NCBI GenBank assembly: GCA_963662155.1
Contig: OY759274.1
Span: forward strand, 47,945,577 to 48,009,576
DNA length: 64,000 nt
Direction of reading: 5' to 3'
Source: Lamellibrachia columna
Taxonomy: Eukaryota; Annelida; Polychaeta; Sabellida; Siboglinidae
Under the pieces are notes generated by a model. That model saw only the letters and a list, made by a program, of their open reading frames with translations, made no database searches and was not told the DNA's origin. The position numbers were made by a program, and so were the translations under genes. Below are positions 21,711 through 34,074 of the stretch, in pieces. Numbering within the stretch: the first letter of the stretch is position 1; the number at the start of each line of letters is the position of its first letter.

Positions 21711-24582
21711 ACGAGCCTATGACTCCTTGCACTACCCTGTCAAATACTGATAGGGCAATGACAATGACAACGTATGACTCCTTGCACTACCCTGTCAAAC
21801 ACTGATAGGGCAATGACAATGACAACTTATGACTCCTTGCACTGCCCTGTCAAATACTGATAGGGCAATGACAATGACAACTTATGACTCCTTGCACTAC
21901 CCTGTCAAATACTGATAGGGCAATGACAATGACAACTTATGACTTCTTGCACTGCCCTGTCAAATACTGATAGGGCAATGACAATGACAACTTATGACTC
22001 CTTGCACTACCCTGTCAAATACTGATAGGGCAATGACAATGACAACTTATGACTTCTTGCACTGCCCTGTCAAATACTGATAGGGCAATGACAATGACAA
22101 CTTATGACTCCTTGCACTACACTGTCAAATACTGATAGGGCAATGACAATGACAACTTATGACTCCTTGCACTACCCTGTCAAACACTGATAGGGCAATG
22201 ACAATGACAACTTATGACTCCTTGCACTGCCCTGTCAAATACTGATAGGGCAATGACAATGACAACTTATGACTCCTTGCACTACCCTGTCAAATACTGA
22301 TAGGGCAATGACAATGACAACTTATGACTCCTTGCACTACCCTGTCAAATACTGATAGGGCAATGACAATGACAACTTATGACTCCTTGCACTACCCTGT
22401 CAAACACTGATAGGGCAATGACAATGACAACTTATGACTCCTTGCACTGCCCTGTCAAATACTGATAGGGCAATGACAATGACAACTTATGACTCCTTGC
22501 ACTACCCTGTCAAATACTGATAGGGCAATGACAATGACAACTTATGACTCCTTGCACTACCCTGTCAAATACTGATAGGGCAATGACAATGACAACTTAT
22601 GACTCCTTGCACTACACTGTCAAATACTGATAGGGCAATGACAATGACAACTTATGACTCCTTGCACTGCCCAGTCAAATACTGATAGGGCAATGACAAT
22701 GACAACTTATGACTCCTTGCACTACCCTGTCAAATACTGATAGGGCAATGACAATGACAACTTATGACTCCTTGCACTACCCTGTCAAACACTGATAGGG
22801 CAATGACAATGACAACTTATGACTCCTTGCACTGCCCTGTCAAATACTGATAGGGCAATGACAATGACAACTTATGACTCCTTGCACTACCCTGTCAAAT
22901 ACTGATAGGGCAATGACAATGACAACTTATGACTCCTTGCACTGCCCTGTCAAATACTGATAGGGCAATGACAATGACAACTTATGACTCCTTGCACTGC
23001 CCTGTCAAATACTGATAGGGCAATGACAATGACAACTTATGACTCCTTGCACTACCCTGTCAAATACTGATAGGGCAATGACAATGACAACTTATGACTC
23101 CTTGCACTGCCCTGTCAAATACTGATAGGGCAATGACAATGACAACTTATGACTCCTTGCACTACCCTGTCAATTACTGATAGGGCAATGACAATGACAA
23201 CTTATGACTCCTTGCACTACCCTGTCAAATACTGATAGGGCAATGACAATGACAACTTATGACTCCTTGCACTGCCCTGTCAAATACTGATAGGGCAATG
23301 ACAATGACAACTTATGACTCCTTGCACTACCCTGTCAAATACTGATAGGGCAATGACAATGACAACTTATGACTCCTTGCACTGCCCTGTCAAATACTGA
23401 TAGGGCAATGACAATGACAACTTATGACTCCTTGCACTGCCCAGTCAAATACTGATAGGGCAATGACAATGACAACTTATGACTCCTTGCACTGCCCTGT
23501 CAAATACTGATAGGGCAATGACAATGACAACTTATGACTCCTTGCACTACACTGTCAAATACTGATAGGGCAATGACAATGACAACTTATGACTCCTTGC
23601 ACTACCCTGTCAATTACTGATAGGGCAATGACAATGACAACTTATGACTCCTTGCACTGCCCAGTCAAATACTGATAGGGCAATGACAATGACAACTTAT
23701 GACTCCTTGCACTGCCCTGTCAAATACTGATAGGGCAATGACAATGACAACTTATGACTCCTTGCACTACCCTATCAAATACTGATAGGGCAATGACAAT
23801 GACAACTTATGACTCCTTGCACTGCCCTGTCAAATACTGATAGGGCAATGACAATGACAACTTATGACTCCTTGCACTGCCCAGTCAAATACTGATAGGG
23901 CAATGACAATGACAACTTATGACTCCTTGCACTGCCCTGTCAAATACTGATAGGGCAATGACAATGACAACTTATGACTCCTTGCACTACACTGTCAAAT
24001 ACTGATAGGGCAATGACAATGACAACTTATGACTCCTTGCACTACCCTGTCAATTACTGATAGGGCAATGACAATGACAACTTATGACTCCTTGCACTAC
24101 CCTGTCAAATACTGATAGCCTGTGATAGGGCAATGACAATGACAACTTATGACTCCTTGCACTACCCTGTCAATTACTGATAGGGCAATGACAATGACAA
24201 CTTATGACTCCTTGCACTGCCCTGTCAAATACTGATAGGGCAATGACAATGACAACTTATGACTCCTTGCACTACACTGTCAAATACTGATAGGGCAATG
24301 ACAATGACAACTTATGACTCCTTGCACTGCCCTGTCAAATACTGATAGGGCAATGACAATGACAACTTATGACTCCTTGCACTACCCTGTCAAATACTGA
24401 TAGGGCAATGACAATGACAACTTATGACTCCTTGCACTGCCCTGTCAAATACTGATAGGGCAATGACAATGACAACTTATGACTCCTTGCACTACCCTGT
24501 CAAATACTGATAGGGCAATGACAATGACAACTTATGACTCCTTGCACTGCCCTGTCAAATACTGATAGGGCAATGACAATGA
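21711..24582. repeat. 56-bp tandem array, 2.9 kb
   Basis: About 51 copies of a unit with ACTTATGACTCCTTGCACTA and ATAGGGCAATGACAATGACA. Each unit contains CCCTGTC...GATAGGG, a 7-bp near-palindrome (one G-T pair in RNA). Variants include CTACCCT/CTGCCCT/CTACACT. One 11-bp insertion at about 24115 breaks the phase. Confidence 0.96.
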
Positions 24583-24584
24583 TG

Positions 24585-24815
24585 TCTTGCTAGACATCAC
24601 CCTAACCTCTGATCATGCTGGACATCACCCTAACATTACTAGATATCACCCTAACCAGTGACCTTGCTAGATTCCACCCTAACCTCTAATTTTGCTAGAC
24701 ATCATCCTAACCTCTCATCATGCTAGATATCACCTATGACCTCTGACCTAGCTGGACATCACCCTAACATCTGACCTTGCTGGACATCACCCTAACTTAT
24801 GACCTAGCTGGATTG
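24585..24815. repeat. Degenerate ~29-bp repeat
   Basis: About eight imperfect copies of GCTAGACATCACCCTAACCT followed by CTGACCTT. Confidence 0.8.
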
Positions 24816-24889
24816 ATTGACATACATTGAGTTGACAGGACTTCTACATCGGTCAAAATAAAGGGAAGGCTGGACACTAGAAGTTCTAG

Positions 24890-25316
24890 GACACAATCAC
24901 TGCCTCTGAGACACTGTCATTGCCTCTAGGACGCTGTCACTGCCTCTAGGATGTTGTCTCTGCCTCTAGGACATTGTCACTAGGAAACTATCACCGCCTC
25001 TAGGACACTATCACTGCTTCTGGGACACTGTCACTGTTTCTAGGGCACTGACACTACCTCCAGGATAAGTTGTCTCTGCCTCCAGGACAAGCTGTCTCTG
25101 CCTCCAGGACAAGCTGTCTCTGCCTCTAGGACCCTGTCATTGCCTCTGCCTCTAGGACACATTCATAGACTCTAGGACGCATTCACTGCCTCTAGGAGAG
25201 TCATTGCTTCTAGGTCACTGTCACTACCTCTAGAGGCAGTGAGTGTCCTAGAGGAAATGACAGTGTCCTAGAGGCTACATTTGTGTCCTAGAGGCATTGA
25301 CAGTGTCCTATAGGCA
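24890..25316. repeat. Degenerate 21-bp array with orientation switch
   Basis: About 20 imperfect copies of CTGCCTCTAGGACACTGTCA. From about 25232 the same unit appears reverse-complemented (GACAGTGTCCTAGAGGCA). The switch point is a near-palindrome, TCACTACCTCTAGAGGCAGT. Confidence 0.85.
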
Positions 25317-25324
25317 GTGACATT

Positions 25325-25640
25325 GTACTGTTACTGTCACTGTACGACACAGTCACTGTACGACACAGTCACTGTACGACACTGTCACTGTACGACACAG
25401 TCACTGTACGACACAGTCACTGTACGACACAGTCACTGTACGACACAGTCACTGTACGACACTGTCACTGTACGACACAGTCACTGTACGACACTGTCAC
25501 TGTACGACACAGTCACTGTACGACACTGTCACTGTACGACACAGTCACTGTACGACACTGTCACTGTACGACACAGTCACTGTACGAAACAGTCACTGTA
25601 CGACACAGTCACTGTACTGTCACTGTACGACACAGTCACT
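25325..25640. repeat. 16-bp tandem array
   Basis: About 20 copies of GTCACTGTACGACACA. The 117-codon ORF across it is an artefact. Confidence 0.95.
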
Positions 25641-26143
25641 GCGTCTAAGACAAGTCATCTCTGCCTCTAGGTCATTGCCTCTGTAACTGGTGAACATAAG
25701 ACTTGTCCAACATTCTCATTTTGGGGGCTCAAATTGGTTATTCTGAGAGTAAAGCAACTACTTAACTTTTCGTGCACCCGATATACCCAAAAGTTGCCCT
25801 TCTCCATACCATTCTTAAATTATGCATAGATAATCTCATCCAATATGTCTACATATTCAGCAAATTTCAAGTACGTAGCTTGTAAATTTCTCAAATAAGA
25901 GGCACCTGAAAACAGGTTCAAATATTGGGTTGTTCATCATCGGACATTAAAGGAAGAATTTGCATGTAAATGCTTAGTTGTTTAACTTGTTTTGCAGAAG
26001 GGCTCTGATATAGCCAATACGTCATTCGTTAAAATTGAAGGAAATTCTGAGATATCAACTTTTCCTGAAAACTGGTTGATTTGACACGGAATGACCCAAT
26101 TATTAAAACTACAGCAACTCAAAAGAAAATATCATGGTAAAAA
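25641..26143. mobile_element. Fragment with a solitary DNA-transposon-like end
   Basis: At 26074-26097, read on the minus strand, the sequence begins GGGTCATTCCGTGTCAAATC and continues AACCA. This closely resembles the termini of the element at 28352-34239. No partner terminus was found to the left. The rest of the stretch is unassigned. Confidence 0.45.
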
Positions 26144-26236
26144 ATAAGACAGGTAACCATGGAATGACCCAAGTTATGGCATGAGTAACTTGAATCCTAT
26201 GTGTCAACAGGTTAAGTGTAGTTAACCACATTCATG
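26144..26236 (+). mobile_element. Second copy of the right end of the 28-34 kb element
   Basis: About 92 bp match 34117-34208 essentially exactly, starting AAATAAGACAGGTAACCATG and ending GTTAACCACATTCA. It is a fragment of the same family lacking its terminus. Confidence 0.8.
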
Positions 26237-26504
26237 CATTCTCTAGCAGCCCATGACACACCATGTGTGAAAAGTCCTCAATATATTAATAACACACATG
26301 TATCGAATAACTTGCATGTGCATAGATCTGTGTGTTTTGAGATAGTAATGTAGGTACGTACATATGTACATAGTACTACATACATATGACATACATACAA
26401 ACAACGTACATTTGTTTGTCAAACAAACATACATGTATACACAGTAGACCTACACACATTATGTACAGCAACCCCTGCATGTTATAGCAACTGCCAGGCC
26501 ATAA

Positions 26505-28318
26505 TATTGTCGACATGTTCACTACACATATAGGGTACATCCCCTCTCAGTAACTCACGCAGGTCTAAATTGTCGACGTGTTCACTACACATATAGGGTA
26601 CATCCCCTCTCAGTAACTCATGCAGATCTAAAATTGTCGACGTGTTCACTACACATATAGGGTACATCCCCTCTCAGTAACTCACGCAGGTCTAAATTGT
26701 CGACGTGTTTACTACACATATAGGGTACATCCCCTCTCAGTAACTCATGCAGATCTAAAATTGTCGACTTGTTCACTACACATATAGGGTACATCCCCTC
26801 TCAGTAACTCATGCAGATCTAAAATTGTCGACGTGTTCACTACACATATAGGGTACATCCCCTCTCAGTAACTCACGCAGGTCTAAATTGTCGACGTGTT
26901 TACTACACATATAGGGTACATCCCCTCTCAGTAACTCATGCAGATCTAAAATTGTCGACTTGTTCACTACACATATAGGGTGCATCCCCTCTCAGTAACT
27001 CACGCAGGTTTAAATTGTCGACATGTTCACTACACATATAGGGTACATCCCCTCTCAGTAACTCACGCAGATCTAAAATTGTTGACGTGTTTACTACACA
27101 TACAGGGTACATCCCCTCTCAGTAACTCACGCAGATCTAAAATTGTTGACGTGTTTACTACACATACAGGGTACATCCCCTCTCAGTAACTCATGCAGAT
27201 CTAAAATTGTCGATGTGTTCACTACACATATAGGGTACATCCCCTCTCAATAACTCATGCAGATCTAAAATTGTCGACGTGTTCACTACACATACAGGGT
27301 ACATCCCCTCTCAGTAACTCATGCAGATCTAAAATTGTCGACGTGTTTACTACACATATAGGGTACATCCCCTCTCAGTAACTCACGCAGATCTAAAATT
27401 GTTGACGTGTTCACTACACATATAGGGTACATCCCCTCTCAGTAACTCATGCAGATCTAAAATTGTCGACTTGTTCACTACACATATAGGGTGCATCCCC
27501 TCTCAGTAACTCACGCAGGTTTAAATTGTCGACATGTTCACTACACATATAGGGTACATCCCCTCTCAGTAACTCACGCAGATCTAAAATTGTTGACGTG
27601 TTTACTACACATACAGGGTACATCCCCTCTCAGTAACTCATGCAGATCTAAAATTGTCGATGTGTTTACTACACATATAGGGTACATCCCCTCTCAATAA
27701 CTCATGCAGATCTAAAATTGTCGACGTGTTCACTACACATACAGGGTACATCCCCTCTCAGTAACTCATGCAGATCTAAAATTGTCGACGTGTTTACTAC
27801 ACATATAGGGTACATCCCCTCTCAGTAACTCATGCAGATCTAAAATTGTCGACGTGTTCACTACACATATAGGGTACATCCCCTCTCAGTAACTCACGCA
27901 GATCTAAAATTGTTGACGTGTTCACTACACATATAGGGTACATCCCCTCTCAGTAACTCATGCAGATCTAAAATTGTCGACGTGTTCACTACACATATAG
28001 GGTACATCCCCTCTCAGTAACTCATGCAGATCTAAAATTGTCGACGCGTTTACTACACATATAGGGTACATCCCCTCTCAGTAACTCATGCAGATCTAAA
28101 ATTGTCGACATGTTCACTACACATATAGAGTACATCCCCTCTCAGTAACTCACACAGGTCTAAATTGTCGACGTGTTCACTACATCATAGGGTACATCCC
28201 CTCTCAGTAACTCATGCAGATCTAAAATTGTCGACATGTTCACTACACATATAGAGTACACCCTGTCTCGGTAACTCACGCAGGTCTAAACTGTCATGTT
28301 TACTACACATATAGGATA
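26505..28318. repeat. 64-bp tandem array, 1.8 kb
   Basis: About 28 copies of a unit with CACATATAGGGTACATCCCC and ATGCAGATCTAAAATTGTCG. A 63-bp form has CAGGTCTAAATTG. A block repeats with 511-bp spacing: 26980-27189 and 27491-27700 are nearly identical, an eight-unit higher-order repeat. Copies decay at the right edge. Confidence 0.95.
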
Positions 28319-29136
28319 CATCCTTACATGAAGATTAACATTTGTACTAAAGGGTCATTCCATATCAACTCAACCAAGTCCCACGCACTTCGGTCTGAGA
28401 TTCACTTGAAATGTTTACCAAATATTCTACAGCCATCTTCATCGACAAATCTGAAGTTTGGGCTCTATATTCCAAATAGTTTTTGAGTAATTTACTAAAT
28501 CTGGTAGGTGTTGAATTTTGCTAAAAAATCGCTGCAGTCATTTTCATTCTACATTTCAGGTCCTATTATCTCAGGAAATAATGTACAGAGGCATGAAATT
28601 TTCTGTGATAACTAAGGTCTTAAAGGTCTGATATATAGCAGTGTAGCAGTTTTCAGTAGTCACACTGAATGATCCAAAGCAGTTGAAAAGTCCAAAAATT
28701 GCAATTTTACCTTACGAGCAGCCATGTTTGAGACTCTGAGACATAGTCTTACATTCATTACATCTATTTAACTTTTTGTCTCCAACAAGTCCACCCCAAT
28801 TGCTGTAAAACCAATGAATATTACAACTATGTACTTATTAATTATGGAGCAACACCCTTGTCAAATCAGGAAAAAGTCAATTTGGGGACATTTTCAATGG
28901 TGTAAAACCAAATGTGGGTATATTAGCAAAATCTTAAACTGGTGTCATTTTAAAGGTAATAGTATGTAGCTTATGTGTGCCAAATTTCATGATCTATTCA
29001 AAAGTCCTTCGTTGTGAACTTATTTCTTCATTGCTGCAGTTTTTAGCACTCGCGAAGCATTCACGAGTGCATAAGCAAGAGGTGTACCACAATGTTCATA
29101 TATTTCCTGATTCTTTAAAATGGTGTCATTTTGATC

Positions 29137-29138
<2 letters not shown>

Positions 29139-29207
<69 letters not shown>

Positions 29208-29245
29208 CACACATACATACATATATATATATATACACACACACA
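29139..29245. repeat. (TA)n with CACA interruptions, left arm
   Basis: TA dinucleotide run inside the left inverted arm of the TIR element. Confidence 0.95.
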
Positions 29246-29522
29246 TAGGCTATGGATGCTAAATTTAATCTTTATTAGGACATTTTTATTAGGACATTTC
29301 TTTATGGCGAACATTATTCTTCAATAATGCACTGTTTTAGCACAAGTTAGCGAATGCATTCATGGGTGCTGTTTATGTGGATGTTAAAAGGCGACATTTT
29401 GAAGCAATGCATATTTTGTTTCTTCTGAATTCAAGTGTACCGTCCTTATGCAACATCTTCAATGTTCACAAGTAAATTTATGCTACTAACCTGTTGGCTG
29501 GTGTGCCTATAGTTCATGCTAG

Positions 29523-29875
29523 GTTTATTATACAGGCGTTGTCCTTTTTATCCAAATAATACTGGCGCCCATTGTCCTCTCTTTCCAGCCAATGACCTTG
29601 CTGGACCATGAGGGTGCATGAATGATATCTGCACATCTTCATTTTCCTCGGATATGTCCCTTATGTGGCGAACCCACCATTTCCCATCATAACAACAGCC
29701 TACATATCTTCCAATTTCACACTGTTTCCCGCTAATGGATGATGTTATGGTTGGGAGTCTATGACCAATTGGTGTGCATCCAACAGTTGCATCTTCTTCA
29801 TTTTGAGCTGTGAGAAGCGCTGTCTCAAATGAAGGTTCATCCCCTGACAACCTTTGCACCACCACTGTTTTTTTC
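29523..29875 (-). pseudogene. C-terminal block of the TIR element's gene
   Basis: On the minus strand after the array: VVVQRLSGDEPSFETALLTA, then YVGCCYDGKWWVRHIRDISE, then QISFMHPHGPARS. The Y-V-(A/G)-C-x-Y-D-x-x-WW and FMHPHGPA motifs are very like the C-terminal end of uncharacterised, often transposon-linked metazoan proteins I recall. There the next segment is W-P-x-R-E-D. Here that segment is in the +1 frame (WLEREDN, later ACIIN). There is thus one frameshift after the HPHGPA motif and one at the T-run 29868-29874 where the array begins. Function is unknown; it is probably an accessory or transposition-linked protein. Confidence 0.65.
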
Positions 29876-32800
29876 TGTAGGGTTGGGAACAAAGCAGTGA
29901 TAGCTCCATGTGCCTGGCACAGTCTTCGCATTGGACAATCTGTTTGTTCTGTAGGGTTGGGAACAAAGCAGTGATAGCTCCATGTGCCTGGCACAGTCTT
30001 CGCATTGGACAATCTGTTTGTTCTGTAGGGTTGGGAACAAAGCAGTGATAGCTCCATGTGCCTGGCACAGTCTTCACATTGGACAATCTGTTTGTTCTGT
30101 AGGGTTGGGAACAAAGCAGTGATAGCTCCATGTGCCTGGCACAGTCTTCACATTGGACAATCTGTTTGTTCTGTAGGGTTGGGAACAAAGCAGTGATAGC
30201 TCCATGTGCCTGGCACAGTCTTCACATTAGACAATCTGTTTGTTCTGTAGGGTTGGGAACAAAGCAGTGATAGCTCCATGTGCCTGGCACAGTCTTCACA
30301 TTGGACAATCTGTTTGTTCTGTAGGGTTGGGAACAAAGCAGTGATAGCTCCATGTGCCTGGCACAGTCTTCGCATTGGACAATCTGTTTGTTCTGTAGGG
30401 TTGGGAACAAAGCAGTGATAGCTCCATGTGCCTGGCACAGTCTTCGCATTGGACAATCTGTTTGTTCTGTAGGGTTGGGAACAAAGCAGTGATAGCTCCA
30501 TGTGCCTGGCACAGTCTTCACATTGGACAATCTGTTTGTTCTGTAGGGTTGGGAACAAAGCAGTGATAGCTCCATGTGCCTGGCACAGTCTTCGCATTGG
30601 ACAATCTGTTTGTTCTGTAGGGTTGGGAACAAAGCAGTGATAGCTCTGTGTGCCTGGCACAGTCTTCACATTGGACAATCTGTTTGTTCTGTAGGGTTGG
30701 GAACAAAGCAGTGATAGCTCTGTGTGCCTGGCACAGTCTTCGCATTGGACAATCTGTTTGTTCTGTAGGGTTGGGAACAAAGCAGTGATAGCTCTGTGTG
30801 CCTGGCACAGTCTTCACATTGGACAATCTGTTTGTTCTGTAGGGTTGGGAACAAAGCAGTGATAGCTCCATGTGCCTGGCACAGTCTTCACAGTGGACAA
30901 TCTGTTTGTTCTGTAGGGTTGGGAACAAAGCAGTGATAGCTCCATGTGCCTGGCACAGTCTTCACATTGGACAATCTGTTTGTTCTGTAGGGTTGGGAAC
31001 AAAGCAGTGATAGCTCCATGTGCCTGGCACAGTCTTCGCATTGGACAATCTGTTTGTTCTGTAGGGTTGGGAACAAAGCAGTGATAGCTCCATGTGCCTG
31101 GCACAGTCTTCGCATTGGACAATCTGTTTGTTCTGTAGGGTTGGGAACAAAGCAGTGATAGCTCCATGTGCCTGGCACAGTCTTCGCATTGGACAATCTG
31201 TTTGTTCTGTAGGGTTGGGAACAAAGCAGTGATAGCTCTGTGTGCCTGGCACAGTCTTCGCATTGGACAATCTGTTTGTTCTGTAGGGTTGGGAACAAAG
31301 CAGTGATAGCTCCATGTGCCTGGCACAGTCTTCACAGTGGACAATCTGTTTGTTCTGTAGGGTTGGGAACAAAGCAGTGATAGCTCCATGTGCCTGGCAC
31401 AGTCTTCACAGTGGACAATCTGTTTGTTCTGTAGGGTTGGGAACAAAGCAGTGATAGCTCCATGTGCCTGGCACAGTCTTCACATTGGACAATCTGTTTG
31501 TTCTGTAGGGTTGGGAACAAAGCAGTGATAGCTCCATGTGCCTGGCACAGTCTTCGCATTGGACAATCTGTTTGTTCTGTAGGGTTGGGAACAAAGCAGT
31601 GATAGCTCCATGTGCCTGGCACAGTCTTCACAGTGGACAATCTGTTTGTTCTGTAGGGTTGGGAACAAAGCAGTGATAGCTCCATGTGCCTGGCACAGTC
31701 TTCACATTGGACAATCTGTTTGTTCTGTAGGGTTGGGAACAAAGCAGTGATAGCTCCATGTGCCTGGCACAGTCTTCACAGTGGACAATCTGTTTGTTCT
31801 GTAGGGTTGGGAACAAAGCAGTGATAGCTCTGTGTGCCTGGCACAGTCTTCACATTGGACAATCTGTTTGTTCTGTAGGGTTGGGAACAAAGCAGTGATA
31901 GCTCCATGTGCCTGGCACAGTCTTCACAGTGGACAATCTGTTTGTTCTGTAGGGTTGGGAACAAAGCAGTGATAGCTCCATGTGCCTGGCACAGTCTTCA
32001 CATTGGACAATCTGTTTGTTCTGTAGGGTTGGGAACAAAGCAGTGATAGCTCCATGTGCCTGGCACAGTCTTCACATTGGACAATCTGTTTGTTCTGTAG
32101 GGTTGGGAACAAAGCAGTGATAGCTCCATGTGCCTGGCACAGTCTTCACATTGGACAATCTGTTTGTTCTGTAGGGTTGGGAACAAAGCAGTGATAGCTC
32201 CATGTGCCTGGCACAGTCTTCACATTGGACAATCTGTTTGTTCTGTAGGGTTGGGAACAAAGCAGTGATAGCTCCATGTGCCTGGCACAGTCTTCGCATT
32301 GGACAATCTGTTTGTTCTGTAGGGTTGGGAACAAAGCAGTGATAGCTCCATGTGCCTGGCACAGTCTTCACATTGGACAATCTGTTTGTTCTGTAGGGTT
32401 GGGAACAAAGCAGTGATAGCTCCATGTGCCTGGCACAGTCTTCGCATTGGACAATCTGTTTGTTCTGTAGGGTTGGGAACAAAGCAGTGATAGCTCCATG
32501 TGCCTGGCACAGTCTTCACATTGGACAATCTGTTTGTTCTGTAGGGTTGGGAACAAAGCAGTGATAGCTCTGTGTGCCTGGCACAGTCTTCGCATTGGAC
32601 AATCTGTTTGTTCTGTAGGGTTGGGAACAAAGCAGTGATAGCTCCATGTGCCTGGCACAGTCTTCACAGTGGACAATCTGTTTGTTCTGTAGGGTTGGGA
32701 ACAAAGCAGTGATAGCTCCATGTGCCTGGCACAGTCTTCACATTGGACAATCTGTTTGTTCTGTAGGGTTGGGAACAAAGCAGTGATAGCTCCATGTGCC

Positions 32801-33639
32801 TGGCACAGTCTTCGCAGTGGACAATCTGTTTGTTCTGTAGGGTTGGGAACAAAGCAGTGATAGCTCCATGTGCCTGGCACAGTCTTCACATTGGACAATC
32901 TGTTTGTTCTGTAGGGTTGGGAACAAAGCAGTGATAGCTCTGTGTGCCTGGCACAGTCTTCACATTGGACAATCTGTTTGTTCTGTAGGGTTGGGAACAA
33001 AGCAGTGATAGCTCCATGTGCCTGGCACAGTCTTCACATTGGACAATCTGTTTGTTCTGTAGGGTTGGGAACAAAGCAGTGATAGCTCCATGTGCCTGGC
33101 ACAGTCTTCGCATTGGACAATCTGTTTGTTCTGTAGGGTTGGGAACAAAGCAGTGATAGCTCCATGTGCCTGGCACAGTCTTCGCATTGGACAATCTGTT
33201 TGTTCTGTAGGGTTGGGAACAAAGCAGTGATAGCTCTGTGTGCCTGGCACAGTCTTCACAGTGGACAATCTGTTTGTTCTGTAGGGTTGGGAACAAAGCA
33301 GTGATAGCTCTGTGTGCCTGGCACAGTCTTCACATTGGACAATCTGTTTGTTCTGTAGGGTTGGGAACAAAGCAGTGATAGCTCTGTGTGCCTGGCACAG
33401 TCTTCACAGTGGACAATCTGTTTGTTCTGTAGGGTTGGGAACAAAGCAGTGATAGCTCCATGTGCCTGGCACAGTCTTCACATTGGACAACCTGTTTGTT
33501 CTGTAGGGTTGGGAACAAAGCAGTGATAGCTCTGTGTGCCTGGCACAGTCTTCACAGTGGACAATCTGTTTGTTCTGTAGGGTTGGGAACAAAGCAGTGA
33601 TAGCTCCGTGTGCCTGGCACAGTCTTCGCATTGGAAAAT
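29875..33639 (-). repeat. 74-bp x 51 array made from coding sequence
   Basis: Fifty-one copies, all exactly 74 bp as far as I can read. The distance between matching CTGTTT boundary motifs (29865 and 33640) is 3775 = 51 x 74 + 1, the extra base lying in the T-run. Minus-strand sense translation of a unit reads SNAKTVPGTWSYHCFVPNPT, which joins the flanking coding blocks on both sides. Three variable sites recur: TTCGCA/TTCACA, CATTGG/CAGTGG and TCCATG/TCTGTG. Since 74 is not a multiple of three, the sense frame returns every third copy, producing the many overlapping 62-, 136- and 210-codon ORFs. Confidence 0.95.
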
Positions 33640-33905
33640 CTGTTTTCCTGTTAGTCTACATGAGCACTCACTTCCTCCTTACTGATGAAGCATAATTTTA
33701 TATTAAGCAAGTGTCCTGCACCCCAGTCAAATAAGTTATTTGCTGTTAAAATATGACCCACTACAGTAGCTTGAAGGCTAGCCTTTGAGGCTTCCCGTTT
33801 CACAGTTCCACTGATGCCATCACATGCGTTCTTGCCAAGAAGAAGAAGTAAAATATACATTGCTTCAAAATGCACCATTTTAATATCTACATAAACAGCA
33901 CCCAT
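33640..33905 (-). pseudogene. N-terminal side block of the TIR element's gene
   Basis: Minus-strand frame: GKNACDGISGTVKREASKAS, then NNLFDWGAGHLLNIK and a single TAA, then QENRFSNAKTVPGTRSYHC running into the array in the same frame. The GK-x-ACDGI-x-GT-(V/A)-KR motif followed by an LFDWA-like box and then an F-S-x-A-(K/R)-T-(V/I)-PGT-R-x-YH box is a layout I recall from uncharacterised cnidarian and other metazoan proteins. The order of boxes is correct. The upstream part (the first 23 codons) lies in the inverted arm and also appears at 29360-29430 on the plus strand. Decayed, function unknown. Confidence 0.65.
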
Positions 33906-33994
33906 GAATGCATTTGCTAACTTGAGCTAAAACAGTGCATTATTGAACAATAATGAAGAAATGTCCTAATACAGATTAAATTTAGCACGCATAG

Positions 33995-33996
<2 letters not shown>

Positions 33997-34070
<74 letters not shown>
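33997..34070. repeat. (TA)n microsatellite, right arm
   Basis: Pure TA run in the right inverted arm. Confidence 0.97.
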
Positions 34071-34074
<4 letters not shown>

